A stretch of 64,000 nucleotides of DNA from Triglochin maritima. Lineage: Eukaryota > Streptophyta > Magnoliopsida > Alismatales > Juncaginaceae. The notes beneath the pieces are model-generated. The model had not been told where the DNA came from and did not search any database. It saw nothing but the letters and a program-made list of their open reading frames with translations. A program made the translations under genes and the position numbers. Numbering within the stretch: position 1 is the stretch's first letter; every line of letters starts with the position of its first letter. This document shows positions 11,553 through 21,999 of the stretch, one piece after another. Where the stretch lies: assembly GCA_963682175.1 (NCBI GenBank), contig OY821775.1, positions 13,240,501 to 13,304,500 of the forward strand, read 5' to 3'.

Positions 11553-11850
11553 CGGTCGACCGAAGGATCTGTGGATCGGTCAACCGAACGTGGAACGGAT
11601 GGTCAAGTTGATTGACCGAACTTGACCAAAGTGCCTGGAACTCTGGGTCGGTATACCGAACCAGAAACGGTCGACCGAACAATGTTCAATTTCGATATTT
11701 TCGGTTAACCGAATGACACTCGGTCAAAGACGCGAATTCGTCCGAACGGTTAAGAAGAATTTTTCTCCTTAAGAATCGGTCATCCGTCAAGTGCACGGAA
11801 ATCCGAACGTGACATATTCGGTTAACCGAGTATGTCTCGGTAGACCGAGT
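11553..11850. repeat. Palindrome cluster in copia A U3
   Basis: One perfect CGGTCGACCG at 11553-11562 and many variants: CGGTCAACCG, CGGTATACCG, CGGTTAACCG (twice), CGGTCATCCG, CGGTAGACCG. Nearly all keep the outer CGGT...ACCG half-sites while the central two bases vary. Confidence 0.78.
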
Positions 11851-12029
11851 CCCGATCGATTTTCTGCCTTTGATAATTAAGAGATTAATTTGATCAATGG
11901 TTGGATTAGCTCCAAACTTGGTCAAACGTTTTGTGGGTGCATATAATGCATTATGAAATTAGTTTGTGAGAGAAAATGCCAAGAATTCGTGGCTTAAGAA
12001 TAGTCATGATTGAGAATAAGATTGGAGCC

Positions 12030-12037
12030 TATAAATA
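12030..12037 (+). promoter_or_regulatory. TATA box of copia A LTR
   Basis: TATAAATA followed by a C/T-rich leader, in the position expected for the U3/R border of the LTR. The same box occurs inverted at about 37376-37383 in the minus-strand solo LTR. Confidence 0.6.
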
Positions 12038-12565
12038 GGTCCTTATTCTCCTTAATTATGTTAGAAGAAGTTTGCTAAATATTTTCTCTCCTAATTCACC
12101 ACAAAAATCAACGAAAATTCTCTTAGTTTTCTAAGTCTTTGGAAGGAGAAATCTCAGAGATTAAGGAAGTGATTTGTAGTTAGATTCTAAGCTTGTTTGG
12201 AGATTGATTGGCTAGCTCATTTCTCTCCAACCTTGTTTAGGGTTTCGGTGAACCCTCGGAGGCATCCGGCACAACGAGAAGCGACGATCGTCTTCTTCAG
12301 CATCTCCGGATCATCAAAAAGTTTTAGAGAATTCTAGGTATGAATTTCGGAGCCCATGTTTGTTTTAATAAGTTTTCGAAACTAGTTATTGAAACAAACC
12401 GATGCATGCATGAAATAAATCGTAGAAAATTGTAATTGATCCTTATTATGCATAAAAATTCGAAAAATATACATGCATAATTAAACATGAAATCCTACAT
12501 TATGGACCAATTCCATGCATGATCTAATTAATTCTTAAATTAATTCTGCAGATAACCGTCTGGAC

Positions 12566-12780
12566 CGGTCGACCGTTCGAACCAAGTGTCGGTCGACCGT
12601 TTGACATTCGGTCGACCGTTCGCAACAATAAAATATTTCATCGCAATGTTCGGTCGACCGACCGATAGATTCGATCGACCGTTCCGAGCAGATGAAAATT
12701 CCGTGTTATCGGTCGAGACGTGTCAATTCGACCGTGCACCGATCGGTCGACCGTCTACTGTTAACCAGTCCACCGTTTTT
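12566..12780. repeat. Palindrome cluster in the outer copia A solo LTR
   Basis: Perfect CGGTCGACCG copies start at 12566 and near 12591, 12609, 12652 and 12743, with variants CGATCGACCG and CAGTCCACCG. More copies are intact here than in the sister LTR at 11553-11850, although both belong to one family. Confidence 0.8.
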
Positions 12781-14752
12781 GCACAGTACTGTAGACTTGT
12801 CAAATTTCGGTTTAACCCCTACAAAATTTGACATTTCGGGATTAGTAGTAAATTCACAACTTATGTAACATATTATCTTATGTAACGATAAATCATTACA
12901 CCCTATAATATTTACATCACATATGAATTTAATTTAGATTCTAATTATGTTATTAATCACAACATAATTTTGATTTTGCTTGTTCACCCCATGTGTCATA
13001 TTTTCTACATGAAACCCGACACATCTTATGAACTCAAAATCTCTATTTCTTGTTTCCCAGTTTTGTGGTGTGACCTATGGGAGGATCTAAACTAAGTTGA
13101 CAGTGATATTAAGAGCTTAATACCACAAGCTATAAACGGTATCTAGCTACACATTATAGCTCCCAATTAGTTAGATGTCTTAATTCCACTCGAACCAAAA
13201 CCCGATCCATTTAGTGATGGAGTGCACCACTTGTGTCCGTCTCTTGCCTCATGATATTAAGAATACACACAAAGTAGTATTGTGTCATCTTTGTATTAGT
13301 ATTCATTTCTTGATCTCTTTAAGCTAGTTATAAATATGTGACTTAACTCAAATCACATTGTGCACATTATAACTTTGCTTTATCAAAGGGCCCACTAATA
13401 TCATCACTTAATTAAGAGGGGTAATGATAGTCTTTTGACTAACTATCTTCACCAACAAAAGTTGTACTTAACCAATCAATGTCTTTACACTACACTTATT
13501 GATAGCTCAAGACACTAATCTAATTAAGCATTCCTTAAGTGATTGGATATAAGTCTCATATCAAAGGACCGAAAACACAATAAAATATTAATGACACAGA
13601 AACACATTTCTATAATATTTTACTTCATAGGTCTATTCAGTATACGAAAGTAATATTTTCCTCTTTTGCATACCCGTGTCGTCACTCACTTGTAGAGCTA
13701 CAATGATCTATGACCAACACGACAATCTTAACTCGGTAATTAATGTCCCATGTTAATTACCATGATTGCGAATATCTTTTGTTTTATGTAAACCAATATC
13801 TTTTAGAGCTCTACGGTTAAGGACCAAGAGCCTCTTCCTTAACACTTCTAAAAGACGAATAACATAAACAAGGAACAAAGTGATTTCTCATTCAATTCAT
13901 AATAATTGACATTTAAAAGTAAAACTTTTAGAACACATTCCCTTCAGTGCGAGCACGCAACTGTCGTTGGGTGAGGTGACTACCGGCCTAGATGGCTACG
14001 GAGGTCGCTGCCTTGCTTTTATAGCGGTGCAATTGGTGTTTGCGGCTCTTGGAGCCTGATGACCTGGCAGACTTCGGTCTGGACCCGTCCGATGCTGTGC
14101 CAGACGCATTGTTGGACCACCGATGCTGTGCTGGTGATGCCGCCGATGCTGTTCCGGCTATGTTTTCCTCAGTTGGGCACCTACTGAGATGATGATTGAT
14201 GGACCGACCGAGCGACGACTCCGTTGGTGTGGTTTCGACCACGAAGTTACAGATCTGTTTCTTATGGCGTGGACCTGGCAGATGCTCCTTGCCGAACCCC
14301 ATGATTAGTGTAGCCGCGTGTGGGGAGTGTCACGTCTTGTTCCGCTAGACCATATGTGCCTACGGTAGGTCTCCTTGGGAGATCCGATGATGATTGTCGG
14401 ACTTATGTCCTGTGTTTCCCTTCGGGGGAACTGTTTTCCTTACTGTTGATGACATGACATGCTACTAGTATGATATGTTCATTTGTACTACTGCATGCAT
14501 ATATGTGAGCTTGGCATATGGGGTTTCCTTATGGAAACTCGGGCATTGTTGTTGCATGTTTTATTTCAGGACCGTAGTAGATCCAGTTGGGTGGTGATCA
14601 GCGGGCGCGCGCATTTTGGGATCAGATTCTCTCATTTGGGCTACTGAGGTCGACATGATTATTTATATATCCTTTGCTTTATCTGATGTAATCATGTAGC
14701 TTTTGACAAACTCTGATGTAATATGGTGCACCGCTTATGTGTTTTATGAGAA

Positions 14753-16024
14753 ACACAGGTCGAGATATTCTATTCATCCAGATCGAGATATTCCATTCAT
14801 CCAGGGAGCACCAAGATGTACAAAGATCTGCAGCGGAACTTCTGGTGGCGAGGTATGAAGAAGGACGTTGCAGACTTCGTGTCGAGGTGTTTGGTCTGTC
14901 AGCAGGTGAAGATCGAGCACCAGAGACCAGCAGGGCAGATGCAGAGGATTGAGTTGCCCGAGTGGAAGTGGGAGCACGTGACGATGGATTTTGTTACGGG
15001 GCTACCGAAGACACGGAGATTCCACGACGCGATTTGGGTTATAGTCGATCGACTGACCAAGTCGGCGCATTTCTTAGCTATTAAGACCACTCTTGCTCTG
15101 GAGGGTCTAGCTAAGTTATATATTGAGGAGATTGTCAGACTTCATGGCGTACCAGTCAGTATCATTTCAGACAGAGATCCCAGATTCACTTCGAGATTTT
15201 GGGAGAGTCTACACAGAGCACTGGGGACACGTCTGAAGTTTAGCACAGCTTTCCACCCACAGACAGATGGCCAGTCAGAGCGGACGATACAGACATTGGA
15301 GGACATGCTGAGAGCGTGTACACTTGACTGGGCCGGGCATTGGGACGAGCATTTGCCGTTGATCGAGTTCGCCTACAACAACAGCTACCACTCGAGTATT
15401 GGGATGGCACCATATGAGGCATTATACGGGAGACCGTGTAGATCGCCGGTATGCTGGAGTGATGTGGGCGAGAGACAGCTAGTTGGACCTGACATTATCC
15501 AGTTGTATTCAGAGAAGGTCGACGTGATTCGGAGACGACTAGCTACGGCGCAGAGCAGACATAAGAGTTATGCTGATACGCGGAGGCGTGAGCTGACTTT
15601 TGAGGTAGGAGATCATGTCTTCCTGAAGATCTCGCCTTCCAGAGGGGTGATGAGATTCGGGAAGAAGGGGAAGCTGAGTCCGAGGTATGTTGGACCTTTT
15701 GAGATATTGGATCGGGTCGGTGAGGTGGCATATAGGATTGCGCTACCGCCACAGTTCGCAGGACTTCACAACGTCTTCCATGTTTCTATGCTGAGGAAGT
15801 ACGTGGCCGATCCAGCTCATGTGATAGAGATAGCAGTACCAGAGATCCGGCAGGATTTGTCACTAGATGAGAGACCAGTTGAGATTGTGGATCAGATGGT
15901 ACATCAGCTCAGGAGGAGAGCGATTCCGATGGTGAAGGTCAGGTGACAACATCACAGTGTCAGAGAGGCTACCTGGGAGATCGAGGAGGATGTCAGGAAG
16001 CAGTATCCAGAGTTGTTTCGGTAA
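14753..16024 (+). pseudogene. Ty3-gypsy integrase with C-terminal chromodomain (partial pol)
   Basis: Reads from RYSIHPGSTKMYKDLQ to the stop at 16024. The zinc-binding region ends in CLVCQQVK (the HHCC start is missing). The core shows WEHVTMDFVTGLP (first Asp), HGVPVSIISDRDPRFTS (second Asp) and HPQTDGQSERTIQTLEDMLR (catalytic Glu). GPY/F follows (YVGPFEILDRVG) and then HNVFHVSMLRKY. An in-frame TGA at 15944 replaces the tryptophan expected in the chromodomain entry (TGG to TGA); beyond it the frame continues as QHHSVREATWEIEEDVR...YPELFR. These enzymes insert element cDNA into chromatin, with the chromodomain guiding target choice. Protease, RT and RNase H are absent, so this is a truncated relic of the Tekay/Del clade. 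Confidence 0.9.
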
Positions 16025-16073
16025 GTTAGTTGTTTCGAATTTCACGGACGAAATTCTTTTAAGGAGGGTAGAT

Positions 16074-18007
16074 TGTAATAACCTAATCTAAACACCTAAA
16101 TTAAACTAAACTAAACCTAATTAACCTAATTAAGCCTTGATTAGTATAGTATGAGGTGGCTTGTTTGGATTGGAGGATTTGGAGGTGAGTTGAAGATAAG
16201 ATTGGGTTTTTGTATAAATAGGGGTGTTAGATTAATTGAAACGTTTTCTTCACTTCTTAAGTTAACCAGAGCGTGAGAGAGGCGATTTTGGTGAAGAAGA
16301 AGAAGGAGAGAAGAAGAGGAAGAGGAGAAGAAGAAGAAGAAGTGGGTTGAGGTTGCCAAAGCTTGGGAGGCTTCCACAACCGTCAAAAAGGTATGCCAAA
16401 TCTTCAATATAACTCACTTATGCTTTGTGAGTGTTGGGGATCGACATTGGTGTCGAATTCCCCGTCGGATTGCAACCAATTTAGAGGTTGAAGACGACGA
16501 TCGGTCGACCGGTGCCTGTGGGCAGTCGACCGATCCTATTATTATATTGATGTTTACCCGCGAACGGTCGAACGATGTTGTTAGACGGTCGACCGTTATG
16601 CTAGATTTGTGCGGGAAAAAGGGGTTATGATGTTATCGGTCGAACGAGACCACTTATCCGGTCGACCGAATAACAATGAGAATGGGTCGGTTGGGGGTTT
16701 TGACTTATTAAACGGTCGAACGCCCTTAACCTTGTTCGACCGATCCATTCGATGCTATGTCGGTTGGGAGCTTTGACCATCAAAATGGTCGACCGCTCTT
16801 TAACTTTCGGTCGACCGACTGAGCATTTTAATTAAGCAGTAGAGTGCCTGTGATGTTTCGGTCGAACTGTATAGCAGTTCCGGTCGACCGAATGTCACTT
16901 GGGCAAGATACTGAGAAGTCCTGTTATCGGTTGAACGACCCCTTGGTTCGACCGATCGGATATATATATTATATAAATTTGTATAGCGTAGACCTTCCAA
17001 ACGGTCGACCGCTAGATGACTTTTGTTCGACCGATTGGTCGGTAATTCGGTTGGCGTGGTTCGACCGGTAGACTTGTTTGTACAGTACCGTGTACTGTGT
17101 GGGGGACCGGTCGACCGGTGTGCTTTTAGCGGTCGACCGATCTGCCGCAGGTTGGTGGATTTATCCACACGCGATCCGTTGAGTATAGGTCGACTACCGG
17201 CTCCGAGGCGACGGTTGATTACCGGCTTTGAGAGCTACGGATTTCACCTTCGACGAAGGCGTATTATTGTATTACTGTTTCCTCTCTTACCGAGCGGGGT
17301 GTGAGAGATGTGTGCCGTAAACCTTGGGCAGTTTGCGAGGGTTTAGCGGTAGGCCGAGGATGTTCCGGCAGGGTGCGCGTTTGGCAGCTCTTGGGGGAGC
17401 AGCGGCTGTCGTCTGACCCGAGTTGTGTATTCGGCGGGCTGACTCGCTCCTGGAGTGCGGCGTGTACCAGGGGTTCCTTCCTGGACTTTTTGGGGAGCAG
17501 TGGTGTCGACTGACCCTTGTGAGGCAGCGGTGGACTGACTTGACCCTAGTGGCAGGAGTGGTTCAGTGCCGCGGAGGCGGTGAAGGCATTATTGTGGGCC
17601 CGAGGCGGATGATCATGTGTATTGCATTGCATTGCCTTTAATTTTCCTTTTCGTATTTTAGGAGGTTTGGTATACGGGGTTCCTGCAGGGAACTCAGGCA
17701 TGTTTGTTTGTTTGCATTTCAGGTAGCGAGCAGGGTTAGAGTTTGAGGTGGTGACTGAGGACGGTGCCCCCGGGATCAGATCTTGTGTCCTCTTTTATAC
17801 TTCTTTTGTTGAGGTAGTGATTACATGTATATTCATTTTTGTTGTAATCACAGTTGACTCTTATGTATACTTTGACTTCCACGTAGGTCTGTATCTTATA
17901 TATTATATATATATATATGTTGGTTTGTTTTCCAGTGACGTGCCCTGTGTTGACCGTTGACGGTCTTTATTATTGTTTAAATTTCCGCTGTTTTCGGGTA
18001 TGTTACA
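16074..18007 (+). mobile_element. 3' LTR of the gypsy integrase relic (family G3)
   Basis: Preceded by a polypurine tract AAGGAGGGTAGAT (about 16061-16073). Starts TGTAATAACC, ends GTATGTTACA; 1934 bp. A TATA box TATAAATA is at 16213-16220. A possible splice donor (AAAAGGTATGCC, about 16386) lies before the palindrome cluster; G1 shows a similar GGTATGCC. It is related to G1 and G2 but too different to be the partner LTR of G2, so the element is chimeric or lost its own 5' LTR. Confidence 0.85.
16501..17140. repeat. CGGTCGACCG palindrome cluster in gypsy LTR G3
   Basis: About 20 perfect or near copies, e.g. near 16501, 16586, 16660, 16808, 16882, 17001, 17108 and 17131, with half-decayed forms such as CGGTCGAACG and GGTTCGACCG. 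Here the cluster is downstream of the TATA box, in the transcribed part of the LTR. Confidence 0.85.
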
Positions 18008-18433
18008 AGTGCAGTAGATTCAATTGGCTTAATCTCTAGGAATAACCATGTTTTATTTAATTCAACAGGCTACCCTGTCCATTGTCTTATGGTGGCGCGA
18101 AGGTAGGCTAGTTGATGGTGTTGGAGAGCGTCCTGGTGTAAAAGCACGATTTAGCGAGTCAGATCATATTGATTGGCTACGATCATGTTACTGTTAAGAG
18201 TATTCTTAGTTTTGCCCGGCATAACCATGTCTTGAATACCGATCGAGAAACTCGTCGGAATATATACGTCAAAATAGCAAGGAATATATGTAAATCACTC
18301 GTAATTTTTGGTGAAAATATAATACAAAATCAGGCAATGCCTTGAATAGCAAGAAAGTTGAAAGTAATATAATATATAATATACCAGACAAATAGCGAGG
18401 AATATACATGTAAATCACCCGTTCTATAATATA

Positions 18434-18816
18434 AGGATATTTACAGTGGTGTACTTGGAAATCATCAAAATTACAGAAATACACCTTAAAAGTTTGAATT
18501 TAGAGTGATGCACGCAAACGAGTATATATCAAACGTTTGTCGAACTAAAATTGAATAGAGACTAGCAACGTCAGTTATATATGTATTATTGTAAATTCAA
18601 ACTTTTGTGGTGTATTTCTATAATTTCAATGTTTTTCGAGTGGATCGTTGTAAATATCCCTTAATTAAAGAGTAATCAAAAGGTGTATTCAAACGTGGAA
18701 CATAAATTTGAGGTGTAATCAAACAGTAATTAAAACGAGTGTCACCGTACATTCAAACTTTTGAGGTGTATTTTAAATTTTTTGATATTTTCCAAAAACA
18801 TCACCGTAAATATCCC
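18434..18816. mobile_element. Mutator-type MITE with long terminal inverted repeats
   Basis: 383 bp. The left arm AGGATATTTACAGTGGTG and the complement of the right arm (GGGATATTTACGGTGATG) stay similar for about 80 bp. A third, partial arm copy lies at 18593-18660. Flanks repeat TATAATATA (18425-18433 and 18817-18825), a 9-bp duplication typical of Mutator-like elements, though its AT-richness weakens this. No coding capacity. Confidence 0.65.
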
Positions 18817-18948
18817 TATAATATATATATAATATAAAATAGAAAGCCCGTCGATTTGGTTAAGCAAACAATCCCCAAAATCCCGAAGCAAACCCTAGAT
18901 TAGTCACCCCTCCCTCGTCGTGGATCATTCTCCCTTCCTCGTCTCGAC

Positions 18949-20739
18949 ATGACAACTCGTTCCCCTTCACCCCCGAAGCCATCCTTTGTATACTACTATA
19001 AAGGTAAGCAATCTTCATCATATCTCCATATGTTTCCTCCTTTCATCATCTAAATTCGAAAAGAAAGGAGTAGTTATTGGTTTTTTCTTTCTTCAGACAA
19101 ACCGATAGCACTGATGGAGCCAGAAGAAATATACGAGAGAATGAAGATAGAAGCGAGGGATGCAAGAGAAGTTCTTGCTGCCCCTGAATCCTGTCTTACG
19201 GATCCAGTTCTTTACGAGAAATATGTCAGTCATCCTTACGCGAGGGAGCACAAGATACTGACGGAAATGGGGTTCGCCTGCCGCCATCAGTTCGAAGCAC
19301 TAGACAAAGCCGGTCGGACCACGAAGAACATGACAATACAAGACTGGCGCAAACTTGAGTTGCCATTCACGCTTATTACTGTCATAGAAAGCAGGGATGT
19401 CTTTGTTATGAGACTTCCCTACGAATCGGTAATTTGATTCAATTCAATTCAATTCATCTAAAAGCCTTTACCGGTTTTATCGAAAATTTAAAACCTTCCC
19501 TGCCACCTCAGGGAGAAATCATGAAACCGAAGAAGGAAGTCATACATCAATATAAACAGTTGATACACCGGTTGGTTGATAGCACTCCTTGTATCCATGT
19601 CAGTACTGAGACCACATTATCTAAATTCATGCTTCTTCTTTTTCTTATGATTCTCTTGTACAAAATATAAATGATTTGTATGCATATCCATCCGCAAGAA
19701 TTCAAGCATGTATTTGACATCTAATTTCTTTTTGTCTCTGCCTTGTTGTTGTCGCCCAGATTCAGAAACTCTGGATGGTTGAGAGGGGAAGTCGCTGTCT
19801 AGAAGCCTTCAATCTTCTTGACAAAGCCTTGTTTGTCTCCGCTCTTGTGGTAATTAACTACACCATAACTTCAGCTTTCTTTTCTTGATCTTAGAACTTC
19901 TGTCTTTTTTAATTCTTGAATTTTCTCTTACCATGTGTTTTTCTTATGTCTTTACCCTTTCAAGTTGGCCATGGAGCTGATTGCTGACAGCTCTCGTGTC
20001 TGTGATACTTTTAAGGTAATCTTCTCAATGTGCTTGCATAGCATCTTACACTTCGTTCAATGCTTTTCCTTATTTATTTATGTTCGTTCTGGTCTTCTAC
20101 AACAAAATCTTTAGGACATGAAGGAATGGGTAAAGAATGAAATTGAAAAAATGGATATCTCACTGCCAGTAGAAGGTATGCTTATGTTGTTTGTTTTGTT
20201 TATGTTTTTCCAACATTTTATGTTTTTTTGTTTGTCAAATGTTTGCCTTAATATCTTAGATCTCATAATGGATTACTTAGTTGCCTTTGGTTTGGGAATT
20301 TCGGATTGTGAATTTAATTGAAATCGAATGCTGGTTTTTATGCTTTCAAATCTTGTGTATTTAATTTACCGTAATGCAGTTTGGTTAAATATAATATAGA
20401 TATGGATAACTAATCTTTCGGAAAACATACCTGCATTATGAATTGTTGTCATACTCCGTATTGATACTTATTTGTGCTTTGTTTACAAAATCACCCACCA
20501 CCAGTTATGTGTGAATCATTGTGCTCAACTACGCAAGCAGAAGGCAATCGGAATCTTGCATTTGCTGCACAGAAATTATCCTACCATATTGTACATATGA
20601 TGATTTTTTTGTTGTGATTTCTTCCTTCCTGTTAACTTGGACTTCTTTTATTCATCCTGAAGTGTCTTTGTTGCATTTGATTTGTTTCGCAGGTTCGAGG
20701 AAAAGGCGAAGGGAACCAAGTAAGGAATGCGAACTCTAG
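18949..20739 (+). CDS. Seven-exon host gene, unrecognised plant protein of about 240 residues
   Basis: I do not recognise the family. The exon model is 18949-19003, 19097-19428, 19512-19598, 19760-19849, 19965-20015, 20115-20175 and 20693-20739. All joins keep the reading frame with GT...AG borders and no internal stop, so it looks intact. The product starts MTTRSPSPPKPSFVYYYK and is mostly helical and charged (EEIYERMKIEARDAREVL; DMKEWVKNEIEKMDISLP). Exon 4 has IQKLWMVERGSRCLEAFNLL. It ends with a basic patch SRKRRREPSKECEL that could be a nuclear localisation signal. No signal peptide or membrane segment is seen. The exon 3 donor (19598) and exon 5 acceptor (19964) are the least certain. 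Exons 6-7 and the 3' flank are duplicated at 62 kb. Confidence 0.72.
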
Positions 20740-20897
20740 CAAGCCAATCTCTTGTTTTGTTGGGCTTGGGCCCATTAATTTTGACATGACACTAAAGCTA
20801 CGAGATCTGAACACAACTTACACGAGTTTGTTTTTGTGGTTTATTATGTTTTGACTAAATCACGATTTTAATATGAATTCACTTTGCACTTGGGTGA

Positions 20898-21155
20898 AGG
20901 ATACATCTGAAGCTTGATTTTTTTCCTCCGGAAACACATATGTAGTATCACAATATTGTTGCATGAAGACTCAAATATAGAAATTGTTCATGTGTTACAG
21001 TAAAACTCTATTTTCTGCAAGATGAGACAGATTTTCTTAGCCATACTTATTCAACATTTCCAATGGGAACTCATACCTCCAAGCAATTTTCAGAAGTATT
21101 CCCAATTGATAAGTCTCTTTCTTTTACTCTTCCATGTTTGTTAGTACAAAGTTAT
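20898..21155 (+). repeat. Duplicated 3'-flank sequence, copy 2 of 3
   Basis: Starts ACATCTGAAGCTTGATTTTT about 160 bp after the host-gene stop and aligns with 5881-6904 (without the hAT insertion) and 62827-62997. The match to the SGPP-like flank is lost after GTTATGTTGGAG, where gypsy LTR G2 sits in the other copy. Confidence 0.75.
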
Positions 21156-21990
21156 GTTGGAGGGCCATGCGTTGGGGTTTAAATCTTCAAGCGATGTTGA
21201 ATTTAAGGGTGTGATTCGTCTGCATGAAGCAAAGATAAATTTGGGAGTTGAATTACTTAATTTTTCTTGGTTTTGTAATATTTGGGAATTTATTTCTGAT
21301 ATGAATTTTTTGGCTATGGAACGTACAATTTGTTTGAGTTTTTCAGTAAACAACCATCTAAGAGTCACGACAGAAGTTGTCTTTACAATATTCTTGGAGA
21401 CTCTTCAAGTATCCAACTCGTCTCAGTTACCGTCACTCTTGTCCATCTAAAAATTAAAGAAGACTGCGGACCAAGAAAATTACCATTTTAGCAATTTTCA
21501 AAGTTATAATCATGAAATCGATATCTTACATATGACGGTTGTCTATTTGTTGTTGTGACCGTGACAACAATCACCAATTCTGTTGTTGATTGTAGTTTAG
21601 CATTACCAAAAACAAAAACAAACTAGAATAATATATAATAGTTAAGTGACTTGAGTAAACAACCTCAGAGCTCTTACCTTAAGTTACACCTGGATTTCAA
21701 ATGTGTGATTGCGTGATGAACCAGTCGAAATTTGTTGTCCAAAGAAAAGGATCAAATTTCGTTGACCTGGTGTTCTTTCGCTTCCATTTTTATTTCTGAA
21801 GTTTCAAAGCAAATCAATCATCCAGTATTCCTGCAGGAACCCATACTTCACATCCTGCATTAATGGAAGACCAAATGTTCGACTCTCAAGCCTTCCATCC
21901 TTTATTTTGGAAAATGATAGATGATCGCTTTTTAGAACGTTCCTTGAGGACATGGCTTAGTTGAAACTCTCCGATTCTTGTGGTTTTGGT
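21156..21990. other. Spacer, no supportable gene
   Basis: AT-rich sequence with short open frames on both strands and no recognised motif. It ends where FAR1-like coding similarity begins. I searched here for a terminal inverted repeat matching 30.3-30.4 kb and saw none. Confidence 0.4.
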
Positions 21991-21999
21991 GTTAAGACA

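Larger units (their letters stand above)
8742..12499 (+). mobile_element. Internally deleted Ty1/copia element (family A), plus strand
   Basis: Flanked by TTATG (8737-8741 and 12500-12504). The 5' LTR is reduced to about its first 37 nt (TGAAGGGAATGTGTTC...), fused directly to the middle of pol. The remaining 5' LTR, gag, protease, integrase and N-terminal reverse transcriptase are missing. Pol continues to 10286, a purine-rich tract AAATGGGAGAT precedes the 3' LTR (10371-12499). The element sits head-to-head within a solo LTR of its own family. Confidence 0.85.
10371..12499 (+). mobile_element. 3' LTR of copia family A
   Basis: 2129 bp from TGAAGGGAATGTG to AAATCCTACA. U3 contains the palindrome-like cluster (11553-11850), followed by a TATA box, so the palindromes lie upstream of the promoter here. 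The complementary LTR half at 12500-13946 can pair with most of its 5' portion. Confidence 0.85.
8152..13946 (-). mobile_element. Copia solo LTR (family A), minus strand, split by inner element
   Basis: Outer parts are 8152-8741 and 12500-13946. It begins TGTAGGATTT (complement of the LTR end) and finishes ACACATTCCCTTCA (complement of the LTR start). The flanking 5-bp duplication is GTGCG (8147-8151 and 13947-13951). No gag-pol belongs to this copy, so it is a solo LTR of about 2.0 kb, inserted into gypsy LTR G2 and later split by a plus-strand element of its own family. Confidence 0.85.
6905..14750 (+). mobile_element. Gypsy LTR G2, 3'-truncated and split by nested copia insertions
   Basis: Starts TGTTATGTCCC at 6905 and is homologous to LTR G1. 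The first part is 6905-8151 and it resumes at 13947-14750, with the copia nest between. The 5-bp duplication GTGCG (8147-8151 and 13947-13951) proves that the two parts were once joined. It stops near 14750, about 100-150 bp short of the expected end, where gypsy integrase sequence starts abruptly after a 25-bp direct duplication (TCGAGATATTC...ATTCATCCAG). It holds a palindrome cluster at about 7409-7890. Confidence 0.78.

Noticed and set aside
13947..18007. A complete gypsy element with LTR G2 as 5' LTR and G3 as 3' LTR
   Set aside because: The two LTRs differ far more than partners of one element would, and gag, protease and RT are missing; treated as a chimeric junction.
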